Shown: positions 8,477 through 18,100, counted from the stretch's first letter. The stretch is 64,000 nucleotides of DNA from Danxiaibacter sp048498555 (GCA_048498555.1 JBEHXT010000001.1:434001-498000), one strand, 5' to 3'. Notes: generated from the sequence alone by a model not told the origin. Translations and numbers: made by a program.

Positions 8477-9166
8477 ATGAAAAATTCTGGCATAAAAGCC
8501 TGGGCAGTTGACGACAGACCCCGAGAAAAACTCTTAGCAAATGGACCTTCATCTCTTAGCAATTCTGAACTCTTAGCTATTCTTATCAATAATGGCAACA
8601 AGGATAAAAGCGCGGTGGACCTATCTAAAGAATTATTAAAGCAAATCAATAACGATTTAAAAAAACTTGGTTCGCTGTCGGTAAAAGAAATTATCAAACT
8701 CAACATAAAAGGCATCGGCCCTGTTAAAGCGATTATTATTGCCGCCGCACTGGAGTTGGGCATAAGAAGGGATGCTGCCAACAACAAAAAAACGGTAATC
8801 ACTAACAGTGGCGACGTTGCCAATTACCTTAAGGCCTTATTGCAATACAAGAAAATTGAGGTTTTTGCAGTTATTTTTCTCAATAATGCCAACAAGGTTG
8901 AGCATCATGAAATTATTAGTGAAGGAGGGATAACAGGTACTGTTGCTGATCCCCGCATCATTATAAAAAAAGCTTTGGAACATGATTCTGTAAGCATCAT
9001 TATCTGCCATAACCATCCAAGTGGCAACATAAGGCCGAGCGCTGCCGACAAGCAACTCACACAAAAAATAAAAGAAGCTGCGGTTTATTTCGACATTAAG
9101 CTGCTAGACCACATCATAGTCGGAGAAGAAGGGTATTTCAGTTTTGCGGATGAAGGGTTGATTTAA
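8477..9166 (+). CDS. radC: RadC-family JAB/MPN protein
   Basis: A 229-residue RadC homologue: an N-terminal helical and helix-hairpin-helix region (about 1-100, with LNIKGIGPVKA) and a C-terminal JAMM metalloprotease-like domain. The zinc motif is intact: His178, His180 and Asp191 in HNHPSGNIRPSAAD. RadC was once tied to DNA repair, but its biochemical role is unsettled. The stop codon TAA runs straight into a repeat array. Confidence 0.95.
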   Translation: MKNSGIKAWAVDDRPREKLLANGPSSLSNSELLAILINNGNKDKSAVDLSKELLKQINNDLKKLGSLSVKEIIKLNIKGIGPVKAIIIAAALELGIRRDAANNKKTVITNSGDVANYLKALLQYKKIEVFAVIFLNNANKVEHHEIISEGGITGTVADPRIIIKKALEHDSVSIIICHNHPSGNIRPSAADKQLTQKIKEAAVYFDIKLLDHIIVGEEGYFSFADEGLI

Positions 9167-9266
9167 TTGACAATGGAAAATTGACAATTGAAAATGGGCA
9201 AGTCTTTAATTTAGAGATCCGCAAAAAAATCGGCATTGTCAATTGTCAATTCTCAATTCTCAATTT
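9164..9266. repeat. Family A quasi-palindrome (TTGACAATTG words)
   Basis: The whole gap between two convergent stop codons. The left arm (9166-9197) is built of words such as TTGACAATTG and TTGAAAATTG, and the right arm (9235-9265) of their complements. Only 37 nt separate the arms. The radC stop TAA forms the beginning of the first word. It could act as a bidirectional terminator, though there is no GC-rich core. Confidence 0.8.
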
Positions 9267-10658
9267 CTAAACTGTCTTTATGTTTTCCGCGTCCCAATAA
9301 ATTACTTTCTTTTGAAAATAACTTTCATTGCATGCGAGGCATGGGCCTGCAGCACGAAACGCAAAGTCGGCTGGTTCTATAACAGGCGTACCATTACGCA
9401 CTGCATCAAAGAAATTGGCGAAATGGACAAGGTGTTCGTCCTCATCCTTTGGTGCGGTATAGGTAACCGATGGCAGTTTGGGAACTTCCTGATCAGCTTT
9501 GCTGTACTTTTTATTGTACGCATCAATAATTTGCTTTTGCATTGCTTCAGGATATGTGCTCAACGCATCCCAACCTCCATATCCCGGAGCCTTAGCCATT
9601 TTATGCTTTTTAATTGTAAAACCGTCGTAGCCCATTTCCATAACGCCTTCTGTCCCTGTAATACGCGTGTAACCGGTATCCCCTTCCCCACTCACAAAAT
9701 TTACGCGCAATACAACCTGGAAAGCAGAATGCTCTTTAGTTTCGGGATATTCAAGCACCGCCGTCATCACATCCGGAACATCTCTTCCATCTTTCCAGTA
9801 AGTTAATCCGCCAATTGAATAGATGGATGATGGCCCTTTGGACTCGGTGATATAATGTAGTCCAGTGAGCAAATGAACAAACAGGTCTCCCGCTACTCCA
9901 GTTCCAAAATCGCGGTAGTTGCGCCACCAGAAAAACTTCTTTTCATCATATGCTGTTTTGTGCGCTGCCAGTGACTGGTACCTTTCCCAATCTACTGTTT
10001 TAGATGACGCATCTAACGGAATCGTGTATTCCCATGCACCCAATGCGCTTTGCCTGTTAAAAACGGCTTCAACAGAATTGATCTTACCAATATCGCCAGC
10101 TTTATATAACTCCCTTGCCTTAGCAAACACCATACTGCTAATACGCTGGCTGCCAATCTGCATCGGTTTTTTTGTTTCTCGTTGCGCATTGATTACCTGC
10201 CAGCCCTGATCAAACTTATGCACAATAGGCTTCTCGCTATAAACGGCCTTGCCCTTACGTAATGCGTCGATAGAAATGGTACTGTGCCAATTATCACTGG
10301 TAGCAACAATAACAGCATCAATATCTTTTCTATCAAGAATCTCTTTGTAATCCTTCGTAATAAAAATATCCTTGCCGTACAGTTCCTGTGCTCTTTGCAG
10401 CCTGCCGGAGTAGAGGTCACAGCACGCAACAAGCTCAACACCCGGAACTTTAACTGCGGTCTGGGTGTCGTTGTATCCCATAATTCCCATACCAATAGTT
10501 GCTATCCGAAGCTTATCATTTGCGTTATACCTGGTTTGGGACTGCAATACTATGCGTTCATGCCTTTCCCTTGCTGCCAGATCCTGAAAAGAACCTGCAC
10601 CAAGAACAATTGCGGAGCTACCCAGTTGCTTTAAAAAGTTTCTTCTGTTGGATGACAT
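9267..10658 (-). CDS. Gfo/Idh/MocA-family oxidoreductase, exported
   Basis: NAD(P)-dependent sugar-type dehydrogenase family, 463 residues from the ATG at 10658. A twin-arginine-like signal (SNRRNFLKQLG, then a hydrophobic run) suggests export with a prebound cofactor. The Rossmann motif is IGMGIMG (55-61), and the EKP motif (142-144) carries the family's conserved Lys. Members act on sugars, inositols or glycosides, including oxidative glycosidases; the substrate here is unknown. It is a lone gene flanked by a repeat array at its 3' end. Confidence 0.88.
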   Translation of the reverse strand: MSSNRRNFLKQLGSSAIVLGAGSFQDLAARERHERIVLQSQTRYNANDKLRIATIGMGIMGYNDTQTAVKVPGVELVACCDLYSGRLQRAQELYGKDIFITKDYKEILDRKDIDAVIVATSDNWHSTISIDALRKGKAVYSEKPIVHKFDQGWQVINAQRETKKPMQIGSQRISSMVFAKARELYKAGDIGKINSVEAVFNRQSALGAWEYTIPLDASSKTVDWERYQSLAAHKTAYDEKKFFWWRNYRDFGTGVAGDLFVHLLTGLHYITESKGPSSIYSIGGLTYWKDGRDVPDVMTAVLEYPETKEHSAFQVVLRVNFVSGEGDTGYTRITGTEGVMEMGYDGFTIKKHKMAKAPGYGGWDALSTYPEAMQKQIIDAYNKKYSKADQEVPKLPSVTYTAPKDEDEHLVHFANFFDAVRNGTPVIEPADFAFRAAGPCLACNESYFQKKVIYWDAENIKTV

Positions 10659-11014
10659 GCTGGTAGGTTTTATCGTTAGCAATTATGGAGGTGTTAATAT
10701 ATGCCTGAATTTAGCAAATACTTAATGGCTGTAATTCAACTAAATATATTTCAACCGGGGCAAATAACATTATTTTTTTAGCAGAATAATTTTTTATATC
10801 TTACTTTTGCAAGCTTTTAGAATCATGCCGTAACATGACGTTAACCGCCCCGTAAGGCGGCGGCGAGCTGCATGTGGGGTTGTACAAGGTAACAAAACAC
10901 ATGAAATAACCAAACAATTCAGGGTTAACAGTTTCGCCGGATTTTTTAGTTATCTGCACTGTTTTCTCTCTTTCTGCCAGGTTTTTCAACTATAGCTAAA
11001 CAAATAGTAAACAG
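10659..11014. other. 356-nt divergent region upstream of queA
   Basis: The region carries TACTTTTG at 10803-10810, a full match to TAnnTTTG. If used, it would give queA a leader of about 200 nt. The leader contains the hairpin CCGCC/GGCGG at 10846-10860. The preQ1 riboswitch pattern was looked for because queA is a queuosine gene, and nothing convincing was found. No protein-coding frame is supported. Confidence 0.4.
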
Positions 11015-12064
11015 ATGAAATTATCACAGTTTAAGTTCGATCTTCCTCTTAATCTTATTGCCCAAAACCCCACCAAACGCCGAGAAGACAGCCGAATGAT
11101 GGTTGTTTACCGCAAAACCGGCAACATCGAAAATAAACACTTTAAAGACATTCTTGATTATTTTGATGATAAGGACGTATTTGTTGTAAACAATACCAAG
11201 GTTTTCCCTGCTCGTATGTATGGTAGAAAGGAAAAAACGGGCGCAAAGATTGAAGTGTTTTTGCTGAGAGAACTGAACAAGCCCAATCGCCTTTGGGACG
11301 TGATTGTTGATCCCGCAAGAAAGATTCGCGTGGGCAATAAATTATATTTTGGTGATAATGATGAACTGGTTGCTGAAGTAATTGATAACACTACCAGCCG
11401 CGGGCGTACCATTCGCTTTTTGTGGGATAACGATGATGAGAGCTTTAAAAAGATGTTGGAATTCCTGGGCGAAACTCCGCTTCCTAAATATATTAAACGT
11501 AAACCAGACGAAGAAGATAAAGAGCGCTACCAGACTGTTTATGCAAAATATGAAGGAGCTGTTGCAGCCCCTACCGCAGGTTTACACTTTAGTAAAGAAC
11601 TGATCAAACGTTGTGAAATTAAAGGTATCCGTTTTGCTGAACTGACTTTACATACCGGCCTTGGCACCTTCCGCCCTATTGAAGTGGAAGACCTGAGCAA
11701 ACATAAAATGGATGCTGAATACTATCGTATTGATGAAGAGGCCTGCAAAATTGTAAACAAAGCGAAGGAAACAGGCCACCGTATTTGCTCTATCGGAACA
11801 ACTACCATGCGTGGAATGGAAAGCAGCTTCACCGCACAAAAATTATTGAAGCCTAGCGAGGGATGGACCAACACGTTCATTCATCCTCCTTACGATTTTA
11901 ATGTTGCTGACAGCTTGGTGACTAACTTCCACTTACCGAAGACAAGCTTACTGATCATGACATGTGCTTTTGCCGGTTATGACCTTGCAATGGAAGCTTA
12001 CAAAAAAGCGATCAAAGACAAATATCGCTTCTTTACTTACGGTGATGCGATGTTGGTTATCTAA
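11015..12064 (+). CDS. queA: S-adenosylmethionine:tRNA ribosyltransferase-isomerase QueA
   Basis: Transfers and isomerises the ribosyl part of SAM onto 7-aminomethyl-7-deazaguanine in tRNA, making epoxyqueuosine. At 349 residues it has the family's usual length and starts directly with MKLSQFKFDLPLNLIAQNP. Conserved blocks include VNNTKVFPAR, EGAVAAPTAGLHF, LHTGLGTFRPI and TNFHLPKTSLLIM. It is monocistronic with a clear terminator, and no other queuosine gene is adjacent. Confidence 0.97.
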   Translation: MKLSQFKFDLPLNLIAQNPTKRREDSRMMVVYRKTGNIENKHFKDILDYFDDKDVFVVNNTKVFPARMYGRKEKTGAKIEVFLLRELNKPNRLWDVIVDPARKIRVGNKLYFGDNDELVAEVIDNTTSRGRTIRFLWDNDDESFKKMLEFLGETPLPKYIKRKPDEEDKERYQTVYAKYEGAVAAPTAGLHFSKELIKRCEIKGIRFAELTLHTGLGTFRPIEVEDLSKHKMDAEYYRIDEEACKIVNKAKETGHRICSIGTTTMRGMESSFTAQKLLKPSEGWTNTFIHPPYDFNVADSLVTNFHLPKTSLLIMTCAFAGYDLAMEAYKKAIKDKYRFFTYGDAMLVI

Positions 12065-12095
12065 TTTGTGATTAACCCTTTTTATATATGGATGG

Positions 12096-12121
12096 AGGCA
12101 GCCCTTGTGGCTGCCTTTGTT
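12096..12121 (+). terminator. queA terminator
   Basis: AGGCAGCC (12096-12103) pairs with GGCTGCCT (12109-12116) around a 5-nt loop, followed by TTTGTT. It lies 31 nt after the queA stop. Confidence 0.85.
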
Positions 12122-12295
12122 GATTAAGATCTTACCCTGATTTGGATTTGTAGGATGGGGTTATTATTGGATGATTTTACCTTAGTAACCATTAATGCCC
12201 GTTGTCTTTCGGATTTTTCCTTAATAGTCAAATCAACATTTTATTACTGCAACCGTTTTATTTTCTTCCTATCTTACTACCTCAAATTTGCCAAC

Positions 12296-13201
12296 ATGAA
12301 AAAACTGCTTTTTATAGTCACTACTCTTTTTGCTATGAACCAATTAAAAGCACAGGAAATTCCCTTATACAACACTGTACCGAATACCAAGCCAAATGCC
12401 ATTAAAGAAAAATCCGAGATGGGGAAAGATGGCATTTTACGAATAAGCAAGGTAACGGTGCCCACATTAACTGTCTTTAAACCAGCCAATCCTTCACCGA
12501 AAAAAACAGCGGTGATCATTTGCCCCGGAGGCGGCTATGCGATACTTGCATCTGGTCATGAAGGCACTGATGTTGCTAAAGTGTTTAACGAAATGGGCGT
12601 TACAGCGTTTGTATTAAAATACAGGCTGCCAGATGACTCAACCATGCAGAACAAAGAAATAGGTCCGCTACAAGATGCACAAAGGGCTATACAGCTTGTT
12701 CGCGAAAGAGCTACCGAGTGGAACATTGATCCTTCACATATTGGCATTATGGGCTTTAGTGCGGGTGGCCACCTTGCAGCAACGGCTTCTACACACTTTA
12801 CAAAAGCTGTTGTTGACAATCCAAAAAACACTTCATTGCGCCCTGATTTTTCCATGCTTATTTATCCGGTGATCAGTTTTACAGATGAATTGGGACATAC
12901 AGGCAGCCGCGATAATTTGCTAGGCAAAAACCCTTCGAAAGAAAAGATCAAAGAGTATTCTAACGAGCTTCAGGTTACCGCGCAAACACCACCTGCATTT
13001 CTTGTACATGCCAGTGATGATGGCGGTGTGAATCCAATGAACAGCACGCGCTATTACGAAGCACTGCTCACCAATAAAATTCCTGCTGAGATCCACATTT
13101 ATGAAAAAGGCGGCCATGGATTTGGACTGAACAACAAAACTACCGCTGATAAATGGATGGAGAGAGCGAAGAATTGGCTGGCCTCAAACGGACTACTTTA
13201 A
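12296..13201 (+). CDS. Secreted alpha/beta-hydrolase (acetyl-esterase-like)
   Basis: A 301-residue protein from the ATG at 12296, chosen because it opens a clear signal peptide (KKLLFIVTTLFAMNQLKAQ); a longer frame from 12155 adds an implausible tail. The fold is an esterase/lipase alpha/beta hydrolase: oxyanion segment CPGGGY, nucleophile elbow GFSAGG, acid in HASDDGGV and base in GGHGFG. Such exported enzymes often deacetylate xylan or other acetylated sugars, but the substrate cannot be read here. Its stop codon TAA runs into a family A repeat array. Confidence 0.85.
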   Translation: MKKLLFIVTTLFAMNQLKAQEIPLYNTVPNTKPNAIKEKSEMGKDGILRISKVTVPTLTVFKPANPSPKKTAVIICPGGGYAILASGHEGTDVAKVFNEMGVTAFVLKYRLPDDSTMQNKEIGPLQDAQRAIQLVRERATEWNIDPSHIGIMGFSAGGHLAATASTHFTKAVVDNPKNTSLRPDFSMLIYPVISFTDELGHTGSRDNLLGKNPSKEKIKEYSNELQVTAQTPPAFLVHASDDGGVNPMNSTRYYEALLTNKIPAEIHIYEKGGHGFGLNNKTTADKWMERAKNWLASNGLL

Positions 13202-13782
13202 TTGAAAATTGAAAGTTGACAATTGAAAATGAAGCCGCAGTAATTAATGTGCAAATAAGTAAATGTGCGAATATGCAAATGAGTGAAGGTGCGAATGATT
13301 ACAGTGCTGAGATCGAACCCATAGTCGTCAGCTTGACGTCCGAAACTTGATTATTAAAAGAACCAGGAGAATTAAGATTAATTTCTCTAATCCCGCAGGG
13401 ATGAAATTATTATAGCAAAATATCTCGTACCGATCAAAACCCCGGCGGGGTGACATCTAATAATGACACGCAGCCTGGGTCAGATAAATTGTTTTACATG
13501 TTTCTATAATAATTTCATCCCTACGGGATTTCATCATCATTATAATTGAGCTGCCTTTTCAAATTCAAATATCTTAATTGAAGATTGAAAGTTTTTGCAC
13601 GACTACGTTAGTCAGGCGAAGACAATTGAAAACTACGGCAAAGTGCAAGTCTAAATTTTCAATCAGCGTGCTGTAATAAGGATTTTTAACTTACCATTCA
13701 ACTGTGTTGCCCTGGGCTTTTATGTTTGTATGATTGCTTTGCAAATTTTCAATAATTGTCCAATTTTCAACTTTCAATTCAT
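13202..13782. repeat. 581-nt repeat-filled gap between convergent genes
   Basis: Family A arms stand at both ends, 13202-13231 directly after one stop codon and 13744-13779 directly before the other. Between them are family B words (GTGCGAATATGCAAATG type, 13248-13299), the 142-nt inverted-repeat unit listed separately, and more family A fragments at 13572-13664. No gene is supported. Confidence 0.75.
13389..13530. repeat. 27-bp inverted repeat unit (MITE- or REP-like)
   Basis: Arms 13389-13415 and 13504-13530 match at 26 of 27 positions as an inverted repeat; each contains TCCC(G/T)..GGGATGAAATTATTATAG or its complement. The 88-nt centre holds the short GC hairpin CCCCGGCGGGG. The element has no coding capacity. 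Similar CCCTACGGGATT phrases are familiar from other Bacteroidota genomes, from memory. Confidence 0.75.
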
Positions 13783-15012
13783 CTACTGCTCCTTATAATC
13801 CAACGGCAGCATTGTTCCCATCTTATCATGCCAGCCCCAGTAGCCCGAGCTCATCAGGTCTTGTGCATCATAATAAGATCCGTTGCTTTGAATTTTTACG
13901 GGCCTGTTATTGATGAGTGTTATAGATGACGTAATATAAGGATCGGCTGAAACACCCAACCTTCCTTCATAATAACCAGGTTCTTCCTTTTTGCCCGGAT
14001 AAGTTACCAGTAAATAGTCTTTAAAATCCATCACTGCTGTTACATCATTTTCACCGTATGCGATTGAATCCGCCTTGATGATCTCCGGATGGAGTACTTC
14101 AATAATATCTTTCTGTTTTAAAACTTCGTTATAGTATTTTATGGTATCGGGCGGTAATTGCTGTTCCATATCGTTTGACACATGCTTCACACCCTGCTTA
14201 TCAACAACTACCCGGATATAAAAATCCTGCACGGCACGAACACGCTGTTTTTCAAGATTAGGCAATCTCTCCAGCCTACGCATTTCAAATCCAAAATCAG
14301 GCACTTTATTTCTATACATGGCGCGCATAAATTGCAACATGGAGCCGTAATAAACATAGGCCCTGTTTGCTTTCCATTTTTTCATTTTGGACTTACTGCC
14401 TTTCATTTCAGAAAACAGGGGATAACCAGCATATAACACATAACCGGACTTAAAATCAGATGAAAACTTAATCAGGTCGTACCTGATAGAATAGCCCAAA
14501 GATTTGTTTTCTATAATCAGTGGCTCCATCGCATGCGCCGTTAACTGATCCTGTTTCTTAAAATACCGGAACCTGATGGCTTTATAATTTTTAATTGTGC
14601 AGCCTTTCGCAATTTCTGAAGTCCCGATAAAGTTTTCGAGGAACACACGTCCCCATTTCTGCCAGCCGTCTTTCTCAAATGTTCCTACAACCACTTCTTC
14701 CAGCTCGTTTACTTTAGCAGCGAGCGAAAAATCCTGCTTAGTTGAAACATTCATAGAAACGTTTGCTGCTTCAGTTTCGTAGCCTACAATTGAAGCGATC
14801 AGTTCAAAACTGTTGATAGCAACCTGGTTTAACACGTACTCCCCTTTGTTGTTTGTAACAGACCCAATAGATGTATTTGCAATGTATACACTAACTCCAG
14901 CCAATGGCTGCCCGGTTTGTTTGTCCGTAACCTTCCCGGTCAACGTTTTTTGGCTATAGCCGATAATGCACAATAAGAAAAGGCAAACAACTATAAGAAT
15001 TCTCTTCTCCAT
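13783..15012 (-). CDS. Carboxypeptidase-like regulatory domain protein
   Basis: A 409-residue secreted protein: signal peptide (to about residue 20, ending GYSQ), then a carboxypeptidase-D-like regulatory beta-sandwich at about 23-105 (LTGKVTDKQTGQPLAGVSVY, VGYET), then an uncharacterised domain of about 300 residues rich in aromatic residues. In this phylum the first domain usually precedes an outer-membrane barrel, but no plug or barrel pattern is evident here. It is probably periplasmic or at the outer membrane. Function unknown. Confidence 0.75.
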   Translation of the reverse strand: MEKRILIVVCLFLLCIIGYSQKTLTGKVTDKQTGQPLAGVSVYIANTSIGSVTNNKGEYVLNQVAINSFELIASIVGYETEAANVSMNVSTKQDFSLAAKVNELEEVVVGTFEKDGWQKWGRVFLENFIGTSEIAKGCTIKNYKAIRFRYFKKQDQLTAHAMEPLIIENKSLGYSIRYDLIKFSSDFKSGYVLYAGYPLFSEMKGSKSKMKKWKANRAYVYYGSMLQFMRAMYRNKVPDFGFEMRRLERLPNLEKQRVRAVQDFYIRVVVDKQGVKHVSNDMEQQLPPDTIKYYNEVLKQKDIIEVLHPEIIKADSIAYGENDVTAVMDFKDYLLVTYPGKKEEPGYYEGRLGVSADPYITSSITLINNRPVKIQSNGSYYDAQDLMSSGYWGWHDKMGTMLPLDYKEQ

Positions 15013-15063
15013 TAGACGAATATAATTATTTATAACTAAAAACTTAGTTATTCAACAAATAAA

Positions 15064-15090
15064 TAAACCGGTCGTGGTGACCGGTTCATT
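15064..15090 (-). terminator. Terminator downstream of lysC
   Basis: AACCGGTC (15066-15073) pairs with GACCGGTT (15079-15086) around a 5-nt loop. On the minus strand it is followed by TTATTTATTTG, on the plus strand by CATTTTT. It is about 150 nt past the lysC stop and just upstream of the next gene. Confidence 0.7.
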
Positions 15091-15177
15091 TTTATCGTCA
15101 AAGCAAAGTCAAAATTAAAAACCTCCATCTTAACCTTCGTAACTATTAAAAAGATCGACGGTTTGTCCTTCGCTTCA

Positions 15178-15212
15178 ATCAACGTAACACGTATAACGTA
15201 TTACTTATAACC
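15178..15212. repeat. Family H word array (ACGTATAACG type)
   Basis: Short degenerate words (AACGTAACACG, TATAACGTATTAC) about 20 nt after the lysC stop. The same word family recurs at 16843-16882 after the Ldh gene. Between this array and the lysC stop lies a short TTTACTTTTTGAATTA run of another family. Confidence 0.5.
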
Positions 15213-15232
15213 CCTTCGCTTTACTTTTTGAA

Positions 15233-16552
15233 TTATAGTCCAAACACACCTTTATTAATCTTCTGCAGCATTTCTTTCTTATGGCTTCCGGGAACTAACA
15301 AAGAGATATTGTGTTTGCTACCACCATAGCTTACCATTCTAACAGGAACGCCTTTGATGGCATCGAATAATTTCATCAACACATCCTGTGTTTCAGCGAT
15401 CTCATTTCCTACGATTGAAACGATGGCCTGATCAGTATCTACTTCAACACTACCAAATGGTTCTAATTCTTTAACAATAGTATCCAGATGTGCTGCGTTA
15501 TCAATTGTTACCGATACAGCTACTTCAGAAGTAGTGATCATATCAATCGGCGTGCGGTATTTTTCAAACACTTCAAACACTTTTCTCAAAAAGCCGTAAG
15601 CCAGCAACATGCGGCTACTCTTGATATTGATAGCTATGATGCCATCTTTTGCAGCAACAGCTTTAACACCTACACTTTTTGCGTCCTGCTCAATGGTAGT
15701 TCCTTTTGCTTCAGGCTGCATCGTGTTTAATAATTTCACCGGCACCTTTGTTTGTTGCGCTGGCCAGATACATGTTGGATGCAGTATCTTCGCACCGAAA
15801 TAAGCCAACTCAGCAGCTTCATCAAAGCTCAAGGTTTCGATGGGCCTTGTTTTATCAACCACACGTGGATCGTTATTGTGCATACCATCAATATCTGTCC
15901 ATATTTCACAAACAGATCCATGAATTGCTGCTGCAACCAGCGACGCAGTATAATCACTACCACCACGTTTCAGGTTGTCTACTTCTCCCCTTGCATTGCG
16001 GCAGATATAACCCTGTGTGATGAATAGTTTCTTTGTAGCATTTTGCTTTAATAAAGCAGAAAGCTTGCTGCTGATCACAGACAACTGCGGCTCTTCATTT
16101 GCATCGATGCTCATGAACTCCAATGCAGGCAACAGTAAGTGATCAATTTTATTTTCTTCCAGGTAAACAGAGAATAACTTGGTGCTCATTAATTCGCCCT
16201 GCGCAAGAATATCTTTGTTAAGCGCATCGCTGAAAGAAATCTTCAAAATAATATTCAGGAATTCGAAATGTTCTGTAACAACTTCATTGGCTTTTTCACG
16301 GCACTCTTCAGAGTGAACAAGTTCTGTTACAAAATTGCGGTAGTGAGCCTCAAGCTCATCGATCTTTCGTTTGGCTTCGTCACGTTGCTGGTTAGCTAAA
16401 CTGTCACTAATGGAAACTAAGGCATTAGTTGTTCCGCTTAAAGCGCTCAGCACAACAATTGTTGGCTCATCATCTTTTGTGATGAGTTGTGCTACCTGGT
16501 GCATACGTTCCGGCTTACCAACGCTGGTGCCGCCAAACTTCATTACTTTCAT
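15233..16552 (-). CDS. lysC: Aspartate kinase
   Basis: Phosphorylates aspartate, the entry to lysine, threonine and methionine synthesis. It has 439 residues and is monofunctional, with no homoserine dehydrogenase domain. The N-terminal kinase domain begins KVMKFGGTSVGKPERM and contains RGGSDYTASLVAAA and the WTDIDGM segment; two ACT regulatory domains follow from about residue 300 and suggest feedback control by an amino acid. It stands between two repeat-bearing gaps with no other pathway genes nearby. Confidence 0.95.
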   Translation of the reverse strand: MKVMKFGGTSVGKPERMHQVAQLITKDDEPTIVVLSALSGTTNALVSISDSLANQQRDEAKRKIDELEAHYRNFVTELVHSEECREKANEVVTEHFEFLNIILKISFSDALNKDILAQGELMSTKLFSVYLEENKIDHLLLPALEFMSIDANEEPQLSVISSKLSALLKQNATKKLFITQGYICRNARGEVDNLKRGGSDYTASLVAAAIHGSVCEIWTDIDGMHNNDPRVVDKTRPIETLSFDEAAELAYFGAKILHPTCIWPAQQTKVPVKLLNTMQPEAKGTTIEQDAKSVGVKAVAAKDGIIAINIKSSRMLLAYGFLRKVFEVFEKYRTPIDMITTSEVAVSVTIDNAAHLDTIVKELEPFGSVEVDTDQAIVSIVGNEIAETQDVLMKLFDAIKGVPVRMVSYGGSKHNISLLVPGSHKKEMLQKINKGVFGL

Positions 16553-16885
16553 AATACAAGCCTCTACAGGCGTTTTGGGATGTTATAATTTTTTGAGCCG
16601 CAAAAATATAGGATTTTTTTTGAAACATAGATGAGGGAAAACCAAGGAGGCTCGGCGACACTAACGAAACACGAAGATTTTTACCACAAAGTCACTAAGG
16701 CGTAAATAAGCACAAAGGGTTTAAAACACAGAGGCTTGGCGGCACTAACGAACACTAAGTTTCTTTTTAAACCACGAAGACACGGAGTACGCCAAGAAAC
16801 ACAAAGGATGAGGTACAACTAAATACCTGCTAACCTACATGGCTTAAACGTATCATGTACAACGTAAAACTTACAACTCGCAGTT
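16553..16885. repeat. Family D direct repeats and a family H array
   Basis: Four degenerate copies of a unit of about 40 nt lie in the same orientation at about 16641-16677, 16683-16719, 16723-16760 and 16769-16808. Each is built on ACCACGAAGACACGG-like and CGGCACTAACGAACAC-like words. A family H array (16843-16882) follows, directly before the stop codon of the Ldh gene. No gene is supported. Confidence 0.65.
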
Positions 16886-17962
16886 TTAGGCTTTAAGCTT
16901 TAAATCCCACTTCGCACCTACCAGCTTCAATTCTTCTACAACACTGTCTACCAAAGGAATGCCTTCTTTCATGCGGGTTTCTTCCATTTCGCGTTCGGGA
17001 TCACCGGGGATCAATACTTTGTCGTAACCAGTGGCGGGTTTGGCATTCCTGAACCGGCCGATCCAGTTGTCCATATGGCTTTTAAATTCATCTGCCGGCC
17101 TGAAAGCATCTACACGCATAGCTCCGAAGAAATGGCCAAGGCCTTCGCCCGGCATGTTTTCCGGCATGGGAACATAAGCGGGGAATGGAGGAGCCCAGGG
17201 ACCATAGCTTGCGCCGCTTAATACGGCAGAAAATATATCTACAATGCTACCTAAAGCGTACCCTTTGTGAGAACCATGCTCTCTGTCGCTTCCCAATGGC
17301 AGTAATGCGCCGCCCTGCTTTAATTCATTGGCATTGGAAGATGGTTCGCCGGCCTTATCCTGCACCCAACCCAGTGGCGCGTCGGCATTCTTACGTTGCA
17401 ATATTTCCAACTTACCGTTGGCAGCTGTTGTTGTCGCAAAATCCGCAACAAACGGCGGTTGCTCATTTGCAGGAATAGCAACTGCAATCGGGTTTGTACC
17501 CAACATTCTTTCAACACTAAAAGTGGGCGCCACTAACGCACTGGCATTTGTCATGGCCATGCCAATCATATCATGTTGCAAAGCCTGCATGGCGTGATAA
17601 CCCGCGATACCGAAGTGGTTGCTGTTCTTTACACTTACCCATCCGGTGCCGGCAATCTTTGCTTTATCAATAGCCACTTGCATGGCGAATGGCGCAACTA
17701 CCAATCCGAGGCCTCTATCGCCATCAACCACTGCCGTGGAAGGTGTTTCATGAACAATCTTAATATCCGGAGTTGCATTTACGCGGCCAGCTTCCCACAG
17801 ACGGACATAGCCCGTAAGCCGGGCTACGCCATGGCTGTCGATCCCTCTTATATCTGCTGATATCAACACTTTGGTCGCGATGTTGGCGTGCTCATCTGAG
17901 CATCCAATCGCTTTAAAAACTGCGTATGTAAAATCGAACAACTGATCGTAAGCTATAATCAC
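16886..17962 (-). CDS. Ldh-family (malate/lactate/ureidoglycolate-type) dehydrogenase
   Basis: NAD(P)-dependent 2-hydroxyacid dehydrogenase of the type-2 malate/L-lactate family (YlbC/AllD-like), structurally separate from classical Rossmann LDH. It has 358 residues with the family motif DIRGIDSHGVARL (catalytic His44), the NSNHFGIAGYH segment and the TNASALVAPT stretch. The substrate could be malate, sulfolactate, ureidoglycolate or a sugar acid; nothing nearby decides it. Its 3' end abuts a repeat array. Confidence 0.88.
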   Translation of the reverse strand: MIIAYDQLFDFTYAVFKAIGCSDEHANIATKVLISADIRGIDSHGVARLTGYVRLWEAGRVNATPDIKIVHETPSTAVVDGDRGLGLVVAPFAMQVAIDKAKIAGTGWVSVKNSNHFGIAGYHAMQALQHDMIGMAMTNASALVAPTFSVERMLGTNPIAVAIPANEQPPFVADFATTTAANGKLEILQRKNADAPLGWVQDKAGEPSSNANELKQGGALLPLGSDREHGSHKGYALGSIVDIFSAVLSGASYGPWAPPFPAYVPMPENMPGEGLGHFFGAMRVDAFRPADEFKSHMDNWIGRFRNAKPATGYDKVLIPGDPEREMEETRMKEGIPLVDSVVEELKLVGAKWDLKLKA

Positions 17963-18100
17963 TTCAATTCAATTTTTAGTGGAACGCAAGATAGCATTAA
18001 GTAAAAATTAAAAAGTAAAAAATCAAAACAACATTAGATCATTACGGTATTCTTTGTGGAATACAGCAATGCAATGTTGGACTTGCTCAATAGATTCAAC

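Noticed and set aside
12155..12295. N-terminal extension of the esterase
   Set aside because: It would bury the clear signal peptide that begins at 12296.
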